This document shows, piece after piece, positions 38,201-46,900 of a stretch of 64,000 nt of DNA; position 1 is the stretch's first letter; each line of letters begins with the position of its first letter. The position numbers and the translations under genes were made by a program. Under the pieces are notes generated by a model. That model had not been told where the DNA came from. It saw only the letters and a program-made list of their open reading frames with translations, and searched no databases. The DNA is from Amycolatopsis nivea (GTDB lineage Bacteria > Actinomycetota > Actinomycetes > Mycobacteriales > Pseudonocardiaceae), in the NCBI RefSeq assembly GCF_004522235.1, contig NZ_SDLT01000019.1, positions 23,477 to 87,476 of the forward strand, given 5' to 3'.

Positions 38201-41200
38201 GGGCGAGGAATTCACGCAGCACCGTGGTTCCCGGCACGGTCCCGGTCAGGTACGCGACCAGCCGCCGGGCATCGCCGGTCCCGTGCGCGACAGCCACCGC
38301 GCCGGTCACGTCCGGATGCGCCGACAACGCCGCCTCGACCTCGCCCAGTTCGATCCGGAACCCGCGGATCTTGACCTGGTGATCCGCCCGGCCCCGGTAG
38401 GCGAGTTCGCCGTCCGGGGTCCAGCACAGCAGGTCGCCGGTGCGGTACATCCGGGTGCCCGGCTCGCCGAACGGGTCGGCGACGAAGCGGGACGCGGTGA
38501 GCCCCGGCCGGTTCAGGTAGCCGCGCGCCAGGCCCGCGCCCGCGACGTACAGCTCGCCGGTGACGCCGGGCGGAACCGGTTCGAGGCAGGCGTCCAAGAC
38601 GTAAGCGCGCAGGTCCGGAATCGGCACGCCGACAGTCGCGCGGTCGTCGAGCAGCCGGTACGTGACGTGCACGGTGGTCTCGGTGATGCCGTACATGTTC
38701 ACCAGCTGCGGCCCGTCCGGATACCGCCGTCGCCATTCCTCCAGGCGCACCGGATCCAGGGCCTCGCCGCCGAAAATCACGTACCGCAGGCTCAACGGCG
38801 CGGACGGCAGCGAGCCGAGCCGGTAGAACGCCGACGGCGTCTGGTTGAGCACGGTCACCTGCTGTTCGGCCAGCAGCGCCAGGAATTCCTCCGGCGACCG
38901 GACCGTCTCGGACGGGACCACCACGAGGCGCCCGCCGTGCAGCAGGGCTCCCCAGAGTTCCCAGACCGAGAAATCGAAGGCGTAGGAGTGGAAGAGCGTC
39001 CAGACGTCCTGGTCGCCGAAGCCGAACCAGTGGTCGGTCGAGGAGAACAGCCGGGTCACGTTCGTGTGCGGGACGAGCACGCCCTTGGGCACGCCGGTGG
39101 AGCCGGAGGTGTAGATGACGTACGCCGTGTTCTCCGGGCGGACCCGCACGCCGGGATCGGTGTCCGGCTGGTCGTCCGCGGCGACCGTGTCCACGACGCA
39201 CACCGGCTGCGCGTCGGCAAGCATCGCCTCGATCCGCGCGGGCGGGTAGTCCGGATCGATGGGCAGGTATCCCGCGCCGGACTTCAGCACGGCGAGGATC
39301 GCGACGACCAGGTCCGCCGACCGCGGCAGCCGAAGCGCCACCAGGCGTTCCGGTCCGGCTCCCTCGCCGATGAGCCGATGCGCCAGGCGGTTCGCTCGCC
39401 GGTCCAGCTCGCGGTAGGTCAGCTCCACGCCTTCGCAGGTCACCGCTACGGCGTGCGGCGTGCGCGCGGCTTGCGCGGCGAACAGCCGGTGCAGCGTCGG
39501 CTCCGGGGGCGCGACGGCGCCCGGGTTCCAGTCGCGCAGGACGCGGTCGCGCTCGGCGGCGGTGATCCACGGCAGACGGCCGAGCGGTTGCGCGGGGGTC
39601 GCCGCGATTCCGGCCAGCAGGATCCGCAGCCAGCCGCTCAGCCGCTGGACGGTCGCCGCGTCGAACAGGTCGGTGTTGTAGTTGACGACCGCGTCGAGCC
39701 GCCCGGCGGTCTGCTGGAAGTGGATCGCCAGGTCGAAGCCCGCGGTCACGATCGGCGGCGCGACCTCCTCGACGGCTAGGCCGGGCAGCGCGGGCCGGGC
39801 GTCCGGGGTGTTGTGCAGCACGACCATGACCTGGCACAACGGGGTGCGGCTGGGGTCGCGTTCGGGCTGGACGTCGTCCACGACGCGGTCGAACGGGACG
39901 TCCTGGTGCGCGAAGGCGTCGAGCACGGTGTCGCGGACTTCGCCGAGGAACTCGGCGAAACCGCGGTTCAAGTCCACTGTGGACCGCAAGACGAGGGTGT
40001 TGGCGAAGAAGCCGATCAGGCCTTCCAGCTCGGTGCGTTCCCGGCCGGACACGACGGTGCCGACCGCGATGTCGTCCTGTCCGGACCAGCGCGCGAACAG
40101 CAGCTGGCAGGCGGCGAGCAGAGTCATGAAGAGCGTGCTGCCCTGCTGCCGGGACAGCTCGGCGAGCCGTGCGGTGGTGCCGACCGGGACGCTGAACTCG
40201 TGCAGCGCGCCGTTCTTCGTGCGGACCGCCGGGCGGGGCCGGTCGGTCGGCAGGTCCAGCGGCTCCAGCCCGGCGAGCCGGTGCCGCCAGTAGCTGAGCT
40301 GGCCGTCGAAGTCGGTGCGGTTTCGTTGCCAGACCGCGTAATCGGCGTACTGCACGGGCAGCGGTGGCAGCTCGGGCTCGTCGCCGCGGGTGAACGCGGA
40401 GTAGAAGGCGGCGAGTTCGCTCAGGAGCACGCCCGACGACCAGCCGTCGGTGACGATGTGGTGCAGCACCAGGGTCAGGACGTGGTCGTCGGGGCCGAGC
40501 CGGGTGAGCGCGGCGCGCAGCAGCGGGCCGGTGTGCAGGTCGACCGGGCCGGTCGCGGCCGCCAGTGCGGTGTCGAGATCGCCGTCGACCGCCTGGAGAT
40601 CGACCGCGTACGGCGGGTGGACGATCTGCTTGCCCTGGCCGTCGACTGTCGCGAAGGTCGTGCGCAGGGATTCGTGCCGGGCCACCAGCGCGGTGAGCGA
40701 CTGGTTCAACGCTTGCACGTCCAGGTCGCCGCGCAGCCGCAGCGCGGTTGGCGAGACGTACTCGGTGCTGCCGGGGTCGAATTCGTCCAGGAACCAGAGT
40801 CGTTGCTGAGCAAAGGAAAGCGGGGCTTCGAACGGGCCCTCGCCACGCGGGATCAGCGGGATCGCTTCCTGCGGCGCGGACGCGGCGGGCAGGTGGGCGG
40901 CCAGCAGCGCCGGGGTCGGGGCGGTGAAGACCAGCCGGGCGGGCACGTCCGCACCCAGTTCAGCGCGCAATTGCGCGACCACGCGGATGCCGAGCAGCGA
41001 ATCGCCGCCGAGCGCGAAGAAATCGTCTTCGACACCGACTCGCTCCAGGCCGAGCACTTCGGCCCAGACGTCGGTCACGAGCCGTTCACGGTCGTCGCGC
41101 GGCGCGATGTACTGCGCTGAAGCGGAAATCTCCGGTTCCGGGAGCACCCGGCGGTCCAGTTTGCCGTGCCGGGTCAGCGGAAGCAGGTCGAGGTGAACGA

Positions 41201-43961
41201 ACGCCGACGGCACCAGGTGCGCGGGCAACGTCTGAGTCAGCGCGGCGCGAAGCTCGCCGGGCTCGGCATCGCCGACGAGGTACGCGACGAGCCTGCCGTC
41301 CCGCGCGTCGACGGCGGCATCGAGCACTTTCGGCTGAGCGCGCAGTGCGGTCTCGACTTCGCCGGGCTCGATCCGGAAACCGCGGACTTTGACCTGGTCG
41401 TCGGTCCGGCCGAGGTGCTCCAGCCGGCCGTCGGCAGTCCAGCGGGCGCGGTCGCCGGTCCGGTAGAGGCGGGTTCCGGGCGCGCCGAAGGGATTCGGCA
41501 CGAACCGATCCGCGGTCAAGCCCGGCCGGCCGAGGTAACCGCGCGCGAGCTGGGCGCCGGCGAGGCAGAGTTCGCCCGGAACCCCGGCAGGGACGAGCCG
41601 GAGCTGTTCGTCCAGCACGTACGCGCCGACATTCCCCAGCGGACGGCCGATCGACGGCCGGCCCCCGGTCACCAGTGCCCATGTCGCGTCCACAGTGGAC
41701 TCGGTTGGGCCGTAGTAGTTCCCGGCAGCCACCCCGGATCCGGCGAGTTCGTGCCACAGGCTCTCGCCGATGGCCTCGCCGCCGACCATCAGGAACCGCG
41801 GCCGCTGGTCGCCGTCGAGCAGTCCGGCGGGCAGCAGTTGCCGCAGGTAGGACGGGGTCACGTCGAGGAAGCCGATGCGCTCCTCGCGGACGTAGCGGAC
41901 GAGAGCGGCCGGGTCGAGGCGGGTTTCGTCGCTGATCAGGTGCAGTTCGTGGCCGTCGGCCAGCAGCAGCGGCCCTTCCCACGACGTGTCGAACGACAGC
42001 GACGCGGTGAGTGCCACGCGCAATCGTTCGCGGCCGAACGCGGCCCGGTGGTTGGCCAGCAGGTTCGCCAAAGCCGCGTGCTCGACCACGACGCCCTTCG
42101 GCGTGCCGGTCGAACCGGACGTGTGGATCACGTAGGCGGCGTCCGCCGGCTTCGGCGCGGCCGGGCGCGGGCCGTCGGTGAAGCCGCCGATGCGGTCCAG
42201 CACCACCACCGGCCGGGTGTCGACCAGCAGCGTCTCGATCCGCTCGGCGGGCAGCCCGGGATCGATCGACTGGTGCACCGCCCCGGCTTTGAGCACGGCG
42301 AACAGCGCGATGATCGCGTTGGCGGAGCGCGGGAGCAGCACGGCGACCACCTGGTCCGGCCCCGCGCCCCGGCCGGCGAGTTCGGCGGCGAGGACGTCGC
42401 TGCGCGCGGCGAGTTCGGCGAAGCTCAGCCGGACGTCGCCGCAGACCAGCGCGGTCGCGGTCGGCTGCGTCTTCGCCTGGTGGTCGAGGAGGTCGACGAT
42501 CGTGCCGTCCGGGACGTCGAGCACCGGGCCGCGCCAGCCGAGCAGCTGGGCTTCTTCGGTCTCGGTGGTCAGCGGCAGGTCGGCGATCCGGCGGCCCGGG
42601 TCGGCGGCGATCCCGGCCAGCAGCCGCAGCAGGTGCGCGATCAGCCGGTCGACCGTCCCGACCTCGAACAGTTCGGTGCTGTATTCCACGAGCCCGGCGA
42701 GGCGGCCCCCGGATTCCTCGAACTCGACGGTGAGGTCGAAGTTGGCCGAATCCCGCCCCACCCCGGCCGGTTCGGCGGCCAGGTCCGGGAACACCGGCCC
42801 GGTCCCGGCCGCGGGGTGGAGCAGCACCATGACGTCGAACAACGGGTTGCGGCCGGGGTCCCGGCCCGCGTGCACTGCGTCGACCACTTCCTCGAACGGG
42901 ACGTCGTCGTGGGCGAAGGCGTCGAGGACGGTCTGCCGTGCCGCGGCCAGGTGGTCGGCGAAGGAAGCTGACCGGTCCACTTCGGACCGCAGCACGACGG
43001 TGTTGACGAAGAACCCGACCACCCGCTCCAACTCCGGGCGGTCCCGGCCGGAAACGACGGTGCCGAGCGCGATGTCCTCCTGGCCGGTGTAGCGCGCGAA
43101 GAGCGCCTGGCAGGCCGCGAACAGCACGGTGAACAGCGTGGTTTCCGAGGTGCGCGCCAGTTCCGCGAGCCCGCCCGCCACATCGGACGGGACGGCGAAC
43201 TCGCGTACCGCACCCGCGGTGCTGTGAGCAGCCGGACGCGGCCGGTCCGTCGGCAGGTCGAGCGGGGTCACGCCGGTCAGCTGCCGGGTCCAGTGCTCCA
43301 GCCCCGCCGCGCGGGTCGGGCGATTGTGCTGCCACAGCGCGAAATCCGCGTACTGCAACGGCTGCGGCGGCAGGTCCGCGCGCTCGCCGTCGCGGTAGAG
43401 GAGGCCGAGTTCTTCGGTCAGCACGCCCATCGACGCGCCGTCCGTGGCGATGTGGTGCACGCACACCAGCAGCACGTGCTCCGCCAGCCCAAGCCGCACG
43501 AGCACCGCGCGCAGCAACGGTCCGTGCGAGAGATCGAAGGGTCGCGAGTACTCCGCTTTCAGAACAGCATCGAGGTCTTCCGGCGCGGCATCCACCACGG
43601 GCAGCGCCACCTCGTACGGCGGCTGAATGAGCTGCCGGGGTTCGCCGTCGACCTCCTCGAAAGTCGTGCGCAGCGGTTCGTGCCGGGCGACCAGCAGCCG
43701 CAACGCCGTCGCCAACGCCTCGACGTCCAGCTCACCGGTCAGGCGCAGGGCGAACGCGCTGTTGTATTCGGGATCGTCCGGGCGGAGCTGGCTGAAGAAC
43801 CACAGCCTGCGTTGCGCGGACGACAGGGGCACCGGGCCGGAACGGTCGGCGGCCGCCGGGATCTCCGGTGCGCGGCCGGCCGCTCCGGCCATCCGGCGGC
43901 GCAGCGCTTCCTGCAGGTGAGCGGGCAGCGCCGCGATGCGGTCCTCACGGGACGAGGTCAT
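29163..43961 (-). CDS. NRPS, four modules C-A-T / C-A-T-E / C-A-T / C-A-T-E
   Basis: A 4,932-residue synthetase, modules 6-9 of the assembly line. Approximate domains are C1 40-465, A1 490-930, T1 950-1020; C2 1045-1470, A2 1490-1945, T2 1965-2035, E 2045-2480; C3 2500-2930, A3 2955-3400, T3 3420-3490; C4 3510-3940, A4 3955-4410, T4 4425-4495, E 4510-4925. C1, C2 and C4 are L-acceptor type (HHIATDG, HHIVTDG). C3 follows an E and is D-acceptor type (VEDIYPLTALQ, HHVLLDG). Pockets by eye are A1 DTEDMGYVDK and A3 DAEDIGYVDK (acidic, suited to a basic residue such as Orn, Lys or Arg), A2 DFWNIGMVHK (the standard Thr code) and A4 DASQVGAVVK (unassigned). The protein ends in an E domain (HHLVVDA) with no thioesterase, leaving a D-residue on the last carrier. 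It starts 9 bases after the five-module gene's stop. Confidence 0.95.
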   Translation of the reverse strand: MTSSREDRIAALPAHLQEALRRRMAGAAGRAPEIPAAADRSGPVPLSSAQRRLWFFSQLRPDDPEYNSAFALRLTGELDVEALATALRLLVARHEPLRTTFEEVDGEPRQLIQPPYEVALPVVDAAPEDLDAVLKAEYSRPFDLSHGPLLRAVLVRLGLAEHVLLVCVHHIATDGASMGVLTEELGLLYRDGERADLPPQPLQYADFALWQHNRPTRAAGLEHWTRQLTGVTPLDLPTDRPRPAAHSTAGAVREFAVPSDVAGGLAELARTSETTLFTVLFAACQALFARYTGQEDIALGTVVSGRDRPELERVVGFFVNTVVLRSEVDRSASFADHLAAARQTVLDAFAHDDVPFEEVVDAVHAGRDPGRNPLFDVMVLLHPAAGTGPVFPDLAAEPAGVGRDSANFDLTVEFEESGGRLAGLVEYSTELFEVGTVDRLIAHLLRLLAGIAADPGRRIADLPLTTETEEAQLLGWRGPVLDVPDGTIVDLLDHQAKTQPTATALVCGDVRLSFAELAARSDVLAAELAGRGAGPDQVVAVLLPRSANAIIALFAVLKAGAVHQSIDPGLPAERIETLLVDTRPVVVLDRIGGFTDGPRPAAPKPADAAYVIHTSGSTGTPKGVVVEHAALANLLANHRAAFGRERLRVALTASLSFDTSWEGPLLLADGHELHLISDETRLDPAALVRYVREERIGFLDVTPSYLRQLLPAGLLDGDQRPRFLMVGGEAIGESLWHELAGSGVAAGNYYGPTESTVDATWALVTGGRPSIGRPLGNVGAYVLDEQLRLVPAGVPGELCLAGAQLARGYLGRPGLTADRFVPNPFGAPGTRLYRTGDRARWTADGRLEHLGRTDDQVKVRGFRIEPGEVETALRAQPKVLDAAVDARDGRLVAYLVGDAEPGELRAALTQTLPAHLVPSAFVHLDLLPLTRHGKLDRRVLPEPEISASAQYIAPRDDRERLVTDVWAEVLGLERVGVEDDFFALGGDSLLGIRVVAQLRAELGADVPARLVFTAPTPALLAAHLPAASAPQEAIPLIPRGEGPFEAPLSFAQQRLWFLDEFDPGSTEYVSPTALRLRGDLDVQALNQSLTALVARHESLRTTFATVDGQGKQIVHPPYAVDLQAVDGDLDTALAAATGPVDLHTGPLLRAALTRLGPDDHVLTLVLHHIVTDGWSSGVLLSELAAFYSAFTRGDEPELPPLPVQYADYAVWQRNRTDFDGQLSYWRHRLAGLEPLDLPTDRPRPAVRTKNGALHEFSVPVGTTARLAELSRQQGSTLFMTLLAACQLLFARWSGQDDIAVGTVVSGRERTELEGLIGFFANTLVLRSTVDLNRGFAEFLGEVRDTVLDAFAHQDVPFDRVVDDVQPERDPSRTPLCQVMVVLHNTPDARPALPGLAVEEVAPPIVTAGFDLAIHFQQTAGRLDAVVNYNTDLFDAATVQRLSGWLRILLAGIAATPAQPLGRLPWITAAERDRVLRDWNPGAVAPPEPTLHRLFAAQAARTPHAVAVTCEGVELTYRELDRRANRLAHRLIGEGAGPERLVALRLPRSADLVVAILAVLKSGAGYLPIDPDYPPARIEAMLADAQPVCVVDTVAADDQPDTDPGVRVRPENTAYVIYTSGSTGVPKGVLVPHTNVTRLFSSTDHWFGFGDQDVWTLFHSYAFDFSVWELWGALLHGGRLVVVPSETVRSPEEFLALLAEQQVTVLNQTPSAFYRLGSLPSAPLSLRYVIFGGEALDPVRLEEWRRRYPDGPQLVNMYGITETTVHVTYRLLDDRATVGVPIPDLRAYVLDACLEPVPPGVTGELYVAGAGLARGYLNRPGLTASRFVADPFGEPGTRMYRTGDLLCWTPDGELAYRGRADHQVKIRGFRIELGEVEAALSAHPDVTGAVAVAHGTGDARRLVAYLTGTVPGTTVLREFLARSLPAHMIPAVFVALDELPLNANGKLDHRALPAPGARVENRYVAPRTEVETVLAEVWSAVLGVAQVGVEDNFFGLGGDSILSIQVVSRARQAGLTMSSKDLFQHQTIAELGRVVTTGGPVAPAPEQAGPAPLGPIQSWLFAHLDEPWRLTMSVHLVLSSVDVPRLTAAIAEVTARHAALRMRFSEVDGSWQQEPAATEPADILRHADLSEVDDVEAAMNAEAERAQTSLDLVHGPVWRVVLFTFRDRSPQLFLTAHHLVMDGVSWRVLLGDLEHAYQGEPLEPAGSSFTHWARTLADHVRTGGLDGEAEYWGNVLRGVETGLPVDRSGRNTAESARSVSVSLGRAETSALLQDVPGAYRTEVNDVLLSALSRVLARWTGRSQVVLEMEGHGREDLAAPLDLSWTIGWFTAQYPVALTVPGEGWDAILKSVKEQLRAIPNKGVGYEALRYLTESPLRNDPTPQISFNYHGRWDVGTADDGLYRGRGESLGRGSAPDSIRPYLLDVVGVVESGELHLTWEYSAEVHEEATVRGLAEGTVEALREIIAHCAGAGGRTPSDFPLARLDQATVDRLAGDGREVEDIYPLTALQAGMVFHRLVDTGSNAYFDQFRLRLRGVRDPRALAEAWQRVVDRTPILRSSTAWDGVAEPVQRVHRGVRVPVGQHDWRGLPPEDQQAELAKLLEADLAAGMDLTTPPLMRLEIARVADDEVQLLWTSHHVLLDGWSTAQVFGEVCEQYTAIVQGTPAKLTPRRPFRDYLAWLAGQDRAAAEEHWRDVLDGFAAPTPLPYDRRPTEAHRAESGATVLVELSEGESAALREMAKTAALTVNSVVQGAWALLLARYSGEQDVLFGTTVSGRPPELPGVEAMIGMFINTVPTRVEVRNGQSAAEWLRAIQAEQADARRYDFLALSQLQTFTGVPAGAALFDSVVVFENYPIEDSGQDGVRVLDVESLDTTSYPLNLTAYLHDRLGLELSYDPKLFDASTAHRLAGHLAQLVRAIAAAPERRVGSLSPLSADERDQVLALGHGDTADLPAETVLDVFDATVARMPHETALVFHDTDLDYAEVDARATRLSEELIERGAGPERVVAVMLPRSAEAVIAVLAIFKAGAVYLPIDADLPEERVRFLLDDARPVVVLGRPDESYASPAPLSKRPDADTAAYVIYTSGSTGKPKGVVVEHRALVNLLVAHRAVFLDRGRERAALTASLAFDASWEPLLAMFDGHELHVLDDDTRLDPVALVRAVRAHGLNLLDLTPAYLQQLLDAGLATGEVRPCTVITGGEAATETLWRQLAAADVTGHNYYGPTEATVDSIHAPVTGDQPLIGRPLANFRAYVLGDTGEPVPPGLPGELFLAGPQLARGYLGRPGLTADRFVADPFGPPGERMYRTGDQVRWTADGSLDYLGRVDDQVKIRGFRVEPGEIETVLRRHPAIADVTVIAREGRLVAYVVGEAQGLREWTRERLPEHLVPSAFVPLDALPLNRNGKLDRHALPAPGRTGTAEYVAPRTAAEQRLAAIWADVLGIDRVGADDSFFELGGDSILSMRITSRVRAEFGVEVSPRMLFSAPTLSQFAAELPAEQAAAEAIPVVARDGALPLSFAQQRLWFLDEFEPGGLEYISPTALRLRGELDIDALRKALNTVVARHESLRTTFDAIDGHAVQIVHEPAPIDLPISAFDEETLVREALRPFDLRTGPLLRTRLFREESGDHVLLLVLHHIVTDGWSAGILAAELETCYSAYLRDEEPQLPELPVQYADFAAWQRDFLDSPDLDEQLDHWRDRLAGLAPLELPTDRPRPAVRRNEGEWFGFDIPAEVAANLRELAGAQHGTLFMTLVAAFQVVLARWCGQEDVAVGTVTAGRERAELERLIGFFVNTLVLRSTVDSGGSFREFLGSVRDTVLDAFAHQDVPFERVVDAAQPVRDPSRTPLFQAMVVLQNTGDRPGGGALVAEEVALPATTATFDLLVQFEEDGGSLHAAINYATGLFDATTIERLADRLLTALTVLAALPDQPMSGLPLLPRAELDQLRAWNDTAVAVPPASVAQLFEAQVVRTPDAPALLSAAGEITFAELNARANQLARLLVDRGAAPERIVAVRLPRSTALILAELAVAKTGAAFLPVDPGYPAERIEFMLRDADPVFVVDSELDAGQYADTNLDVPVDPDQPAYVIYTSGSTGRPKGVVVPNKGLASFAAAEIEHFRIRPGDWVLAFNSPSFDASVSELCMTLPAGAALVVPPEGPLLGTQLAEVLAGYRVTHAQFPPVALATVPEAALPDLRTIVVGGDVCPAELVSRWAPGRRMINAYGPTETTVVTSWSEPLSPGGTLPIGKPIRNTEVHVLDAGLREVPIGSAGELYVRSIGLARGYLSRPGLTADRFVADPYGPPGSRMYRTGDVVRLTASGDLEFAGRVDDQVKIRGFRVELGEIESALRRHPAVHEAVVVAREAQGHKRLVAYVVGETADLRSFLGETLPDYLIPSVFVPLDSVPVSPNGKIDRAALPAPDLSALQTAEYVAPSTDSEELLANVWAEVLGIPQVGTADNFFELGGDSLLSIQVVHRARQAGLAMRSKDLFTHQTVAELARVVQPADAAEDDREAVVGAVPLTPIQRWFLDASPVNPAHFNQSVLIELNGPVDEEVLRQAVDALVAHHDALRLRFERTAEGWLQHNDPVNSGSVLRRVSTVDLERAADDAQASFDLAQPPHLRALLSDSGENPCLFLVAHHLVVDAVSWGILLEDLERAYRQIEAGEKPDLGAKTTSFRDWAHRLREFAESGALDAERPHWARDLPGCEIPVDRVGAAPEPQESVSIRVGERDTDALLHLAPGAYRTRINDVLLTALAWTLTRWTGDPAVAIDLEGHGREEILDDVDLTRTVGWFTTVFPVALTVDPAATWRTQVKSVRRQLRAVPGNGFGHGVLRCFRFPDLGRSTPRVAFNYLGQGENTAPGDGLFRRSLPPLGRDQDPANRSPHALEVVGGVREGQLEFSWYYQPDQHARETVTGVAAGFAEALRAIAADCRGDEA

Positions 43962-43970
43962 GGGGAGTCC

Positions 43971-46900
43971 TCACGATTCCAGTTCTGCGGCAAGCCGTTC
44001 CAGCTCGCTCAGCACGAGGTCTTCGACGGTTTCGGCCAGCGCCGCGACAGTGCGCGCGGCCATCACGTCGGCCGGGGTGAGCCGGACGTCGAAGAGCGCG
44101 CTGGCTTGGGCGGAAATCTGCAGGCTGCGCAGCGAATCCCCGCCGAGGGAGAAGAAATTGTCCTGCGTGCCGACGCGGTCCGCGCCGAGCACCTCGGCCC
44201 AGATCCCGGCGAGCGCGCGCTCGGTCTCGGTCGCCGGTTCGACGTGCCCGGTTTCGGCCGCCTGGGGGGCGGGCAGCGCACGCCGGTCGAGTTTTCCGTT
44301 GGCGCTCACCGGAAGCCGGTCGAGCGCGACGAACACTGACGGCACCAGGTAGTCCGGCAGCGACCGGGCCAGGAATTCCCGGAGCGCTTCTTCTCCGGCC
44401 GCCGACACGACGTACGCGACCAGCCGCTTCGCGCCCGGCTGGTGCTCCCGGACGAGCACCGCGGCCTGCGCGACGTCCGGATGCCGGGCCAGCGCGGCCT
44501 CGACCTCGCCCGGTTCGACCCGGAACCCGCGCAGCTTGACCTGGTCGTCGCGGCGGCCGAGGAACTCCAGGGCGCCGTCGGGCCGCCAGCGGACGACGTC
44601 GCCGGTGCGGTACATCCGCTCCCCCGGCGGGCCTTCCGGGTCGGCGACGAACCGGTCCGCGGTCAGCCCCGGCCGGTCCCGGTAGCCCCGGGCCAGACCC
44701 GCGCCGGCCAGGCACAGTTCGCCGGGCACGCCGGGCGGCACCGGGCGCAGGTCCGCGTCGAGCACCCGGACGCGGGCGCCGTCGAGCGGACGGCCGATCG
44801 GGATCCGGTCCGGCGGCGGCGCGTCCATCGGATAGGCGGTGGCGAACACGGTCGTCTCGGTCGGGCCGTAGCCGTCGACGACCCGCAGCCCGGGACACGC
44901 GGCCAGCACCCGCCGCACCGCTTCGGCCGGGACGACGTCGCCGCCGGTCCAGACCTCGCGCAGGCCGGCGAAGCATTCCGGCGTTTCCTGGGCGAGGATC
45001 CGGAACAGCCCCGCGGTGACCCAGACCGAGGTCAGGCCGTGCTCGCGGACGAGCCCGCGCAGCAGCGGCGCGTCGAGGCCGGTGTCCGGGCTGGTGACGA
45101 CCCAGCCGCCGGTGAGCAGCGGCACCCACAGCTCGTAGGTCGAGGCGTCGAACGCGAGCGGCGAGTGCAGCAGGATCCGTTCGTGCGCGCCGCCGCGGAA
45201 CCGGTGGTCGGCGGCCAGCGCCGCGATGTCGCGGTGGCGCACCACCACGCCCTTCGGCACCCCGGAGGAGCCGGACGTGTACATCACGCAGGCCGCCTGA
45301 TCCGGGTCAGTGCCAAGCTCCGGGTCGCTGTCCGGCTCATCGTCCACAGAGGACAGCAGCACGGTCTGGCCGAGAGGATGTTCTTCCGCGGCAACGATGA
45401 ACCGGACGCCGTCGAGCAGCATCCGTTGCCGCTCGAGCGGAGCGCGCGCGTCGATCGGCAGGTACGCGCCGCCCGCCTTGACCACGGCCAATTCGGCGAT
45501 CACCGCGTCCGCGTGGTCCACGGCGAGCCCGACCGGTTCTTCTGGCCGCAGCCCGAGCCCGGCCAGCCGGTTCGCGAGACGGTTGGCCCGCCGGTTCAGC
45601 TCGGCATACGTGACCGGTTCGCCGTCGAGGACGGCCGCGAGCGCGTTCGGCCGGAGCCGGACCTGCTCGGCGAACAAATCCGGCAGCGACCGGGGTTCTG
45701 GTGCGCCGCAGGTCGCCGCTCGTTCGGCGAGGAGCTGGGTTTCGGCCGCGGTCATGATCGGGACAGAGCCGAGCGTCCGGTCGCCGTCCGCGGTCAGGCC
45801 GCTGAGGATTTCCAGCAGCCGCGCCGCCAAGCTGGTCACCGTCGCGGGGTCGAAGAGCGCCGGGTCGTAGCCGACGTCCACCGTCAGCTCCGAACCGGGC
45901 GAGGCGACGACGGTGATCGGGAAGTTCGTCGTCTCCCGCGCGGACAGGTCGCGCACGGTCAGGCCGTGTCCCGCCGCCGCACCGGTGATCGGGTAGTTCT
46001 CGAACACCACGAGGCTGTCGCACAGGTTCACCCCGCCGGGCAGGCCCGCCCAGCCCTGGACGCGCGCCAGCGGGACGTGCCCGTGCCCGCGTGCTTCGGC
46101 CTGCGCCGTCTGCAGCCGGGCGAGCCACTCCGCGACGGAAACACTCCGGTCCACCGCGACCCGCACCGGCAGGGTGTTGATGAAGATGCCCGGAATGTCG
46201 TCCACCCCGGGCACTTCGGCCGGACGGCCGGAGGAGGTCGCCCCGAACACGACGTCGTTCTGTCCACTGTAGACCGACAGCAGCAGCGCCCACGCTCCCT
46301 GCAGCACGACGTTGTGCGTGAGGCCGTGGCGTTTGACGAACGCGTCCAGCCGGGCGGTGGCGGCGCGGTCCAGGTGCACGGGCAGCCACTCGGCCGAGCA
46401 CGGGGCGTGGCCGGACGGCGGGGTCCGGTCGGTCGGCAGCTGCGTCGGGCCTTCGATCCCGGCGAGCGCGGTGCGCCAGAACTCTTCGGACGCGGCCTGG
46501 TCGTGCTCGCCCAGCCAGGCGAGGTAGTCGCGGAACGGCGGACGGGACGGCAGCGGCTGTCCGGCGTAGGCGGTGCAGACGTCCGAGAGCACCTGGAAGA
46601 CGCTCCAGCCGTCGAGGAGGACGTGGTGGAACGTCCACAGCACCAGGACTTCCGTGCCGGACAGCCGGGCGAGCGCGATGCGGGCCAGCGGCGCGACGGC
46701 CAGGTCCAGGCCCTCGGCCCGGTCTTCGGCGAGCAGCCGCGCCAGCTCCGCGTCGTGGGTGTCCAGCTCGGTCCAGTCGAGGTGCCGGACTGGCAGTTCG
46801 GCTTCGCGGTGCACGACCTGGACCGGCTCGTCCACGCCGGTCCAGACGAACGACGTCCGCAGGACCGGCGTGCGGTCGACGACCTGCTGCCACGCCGCGC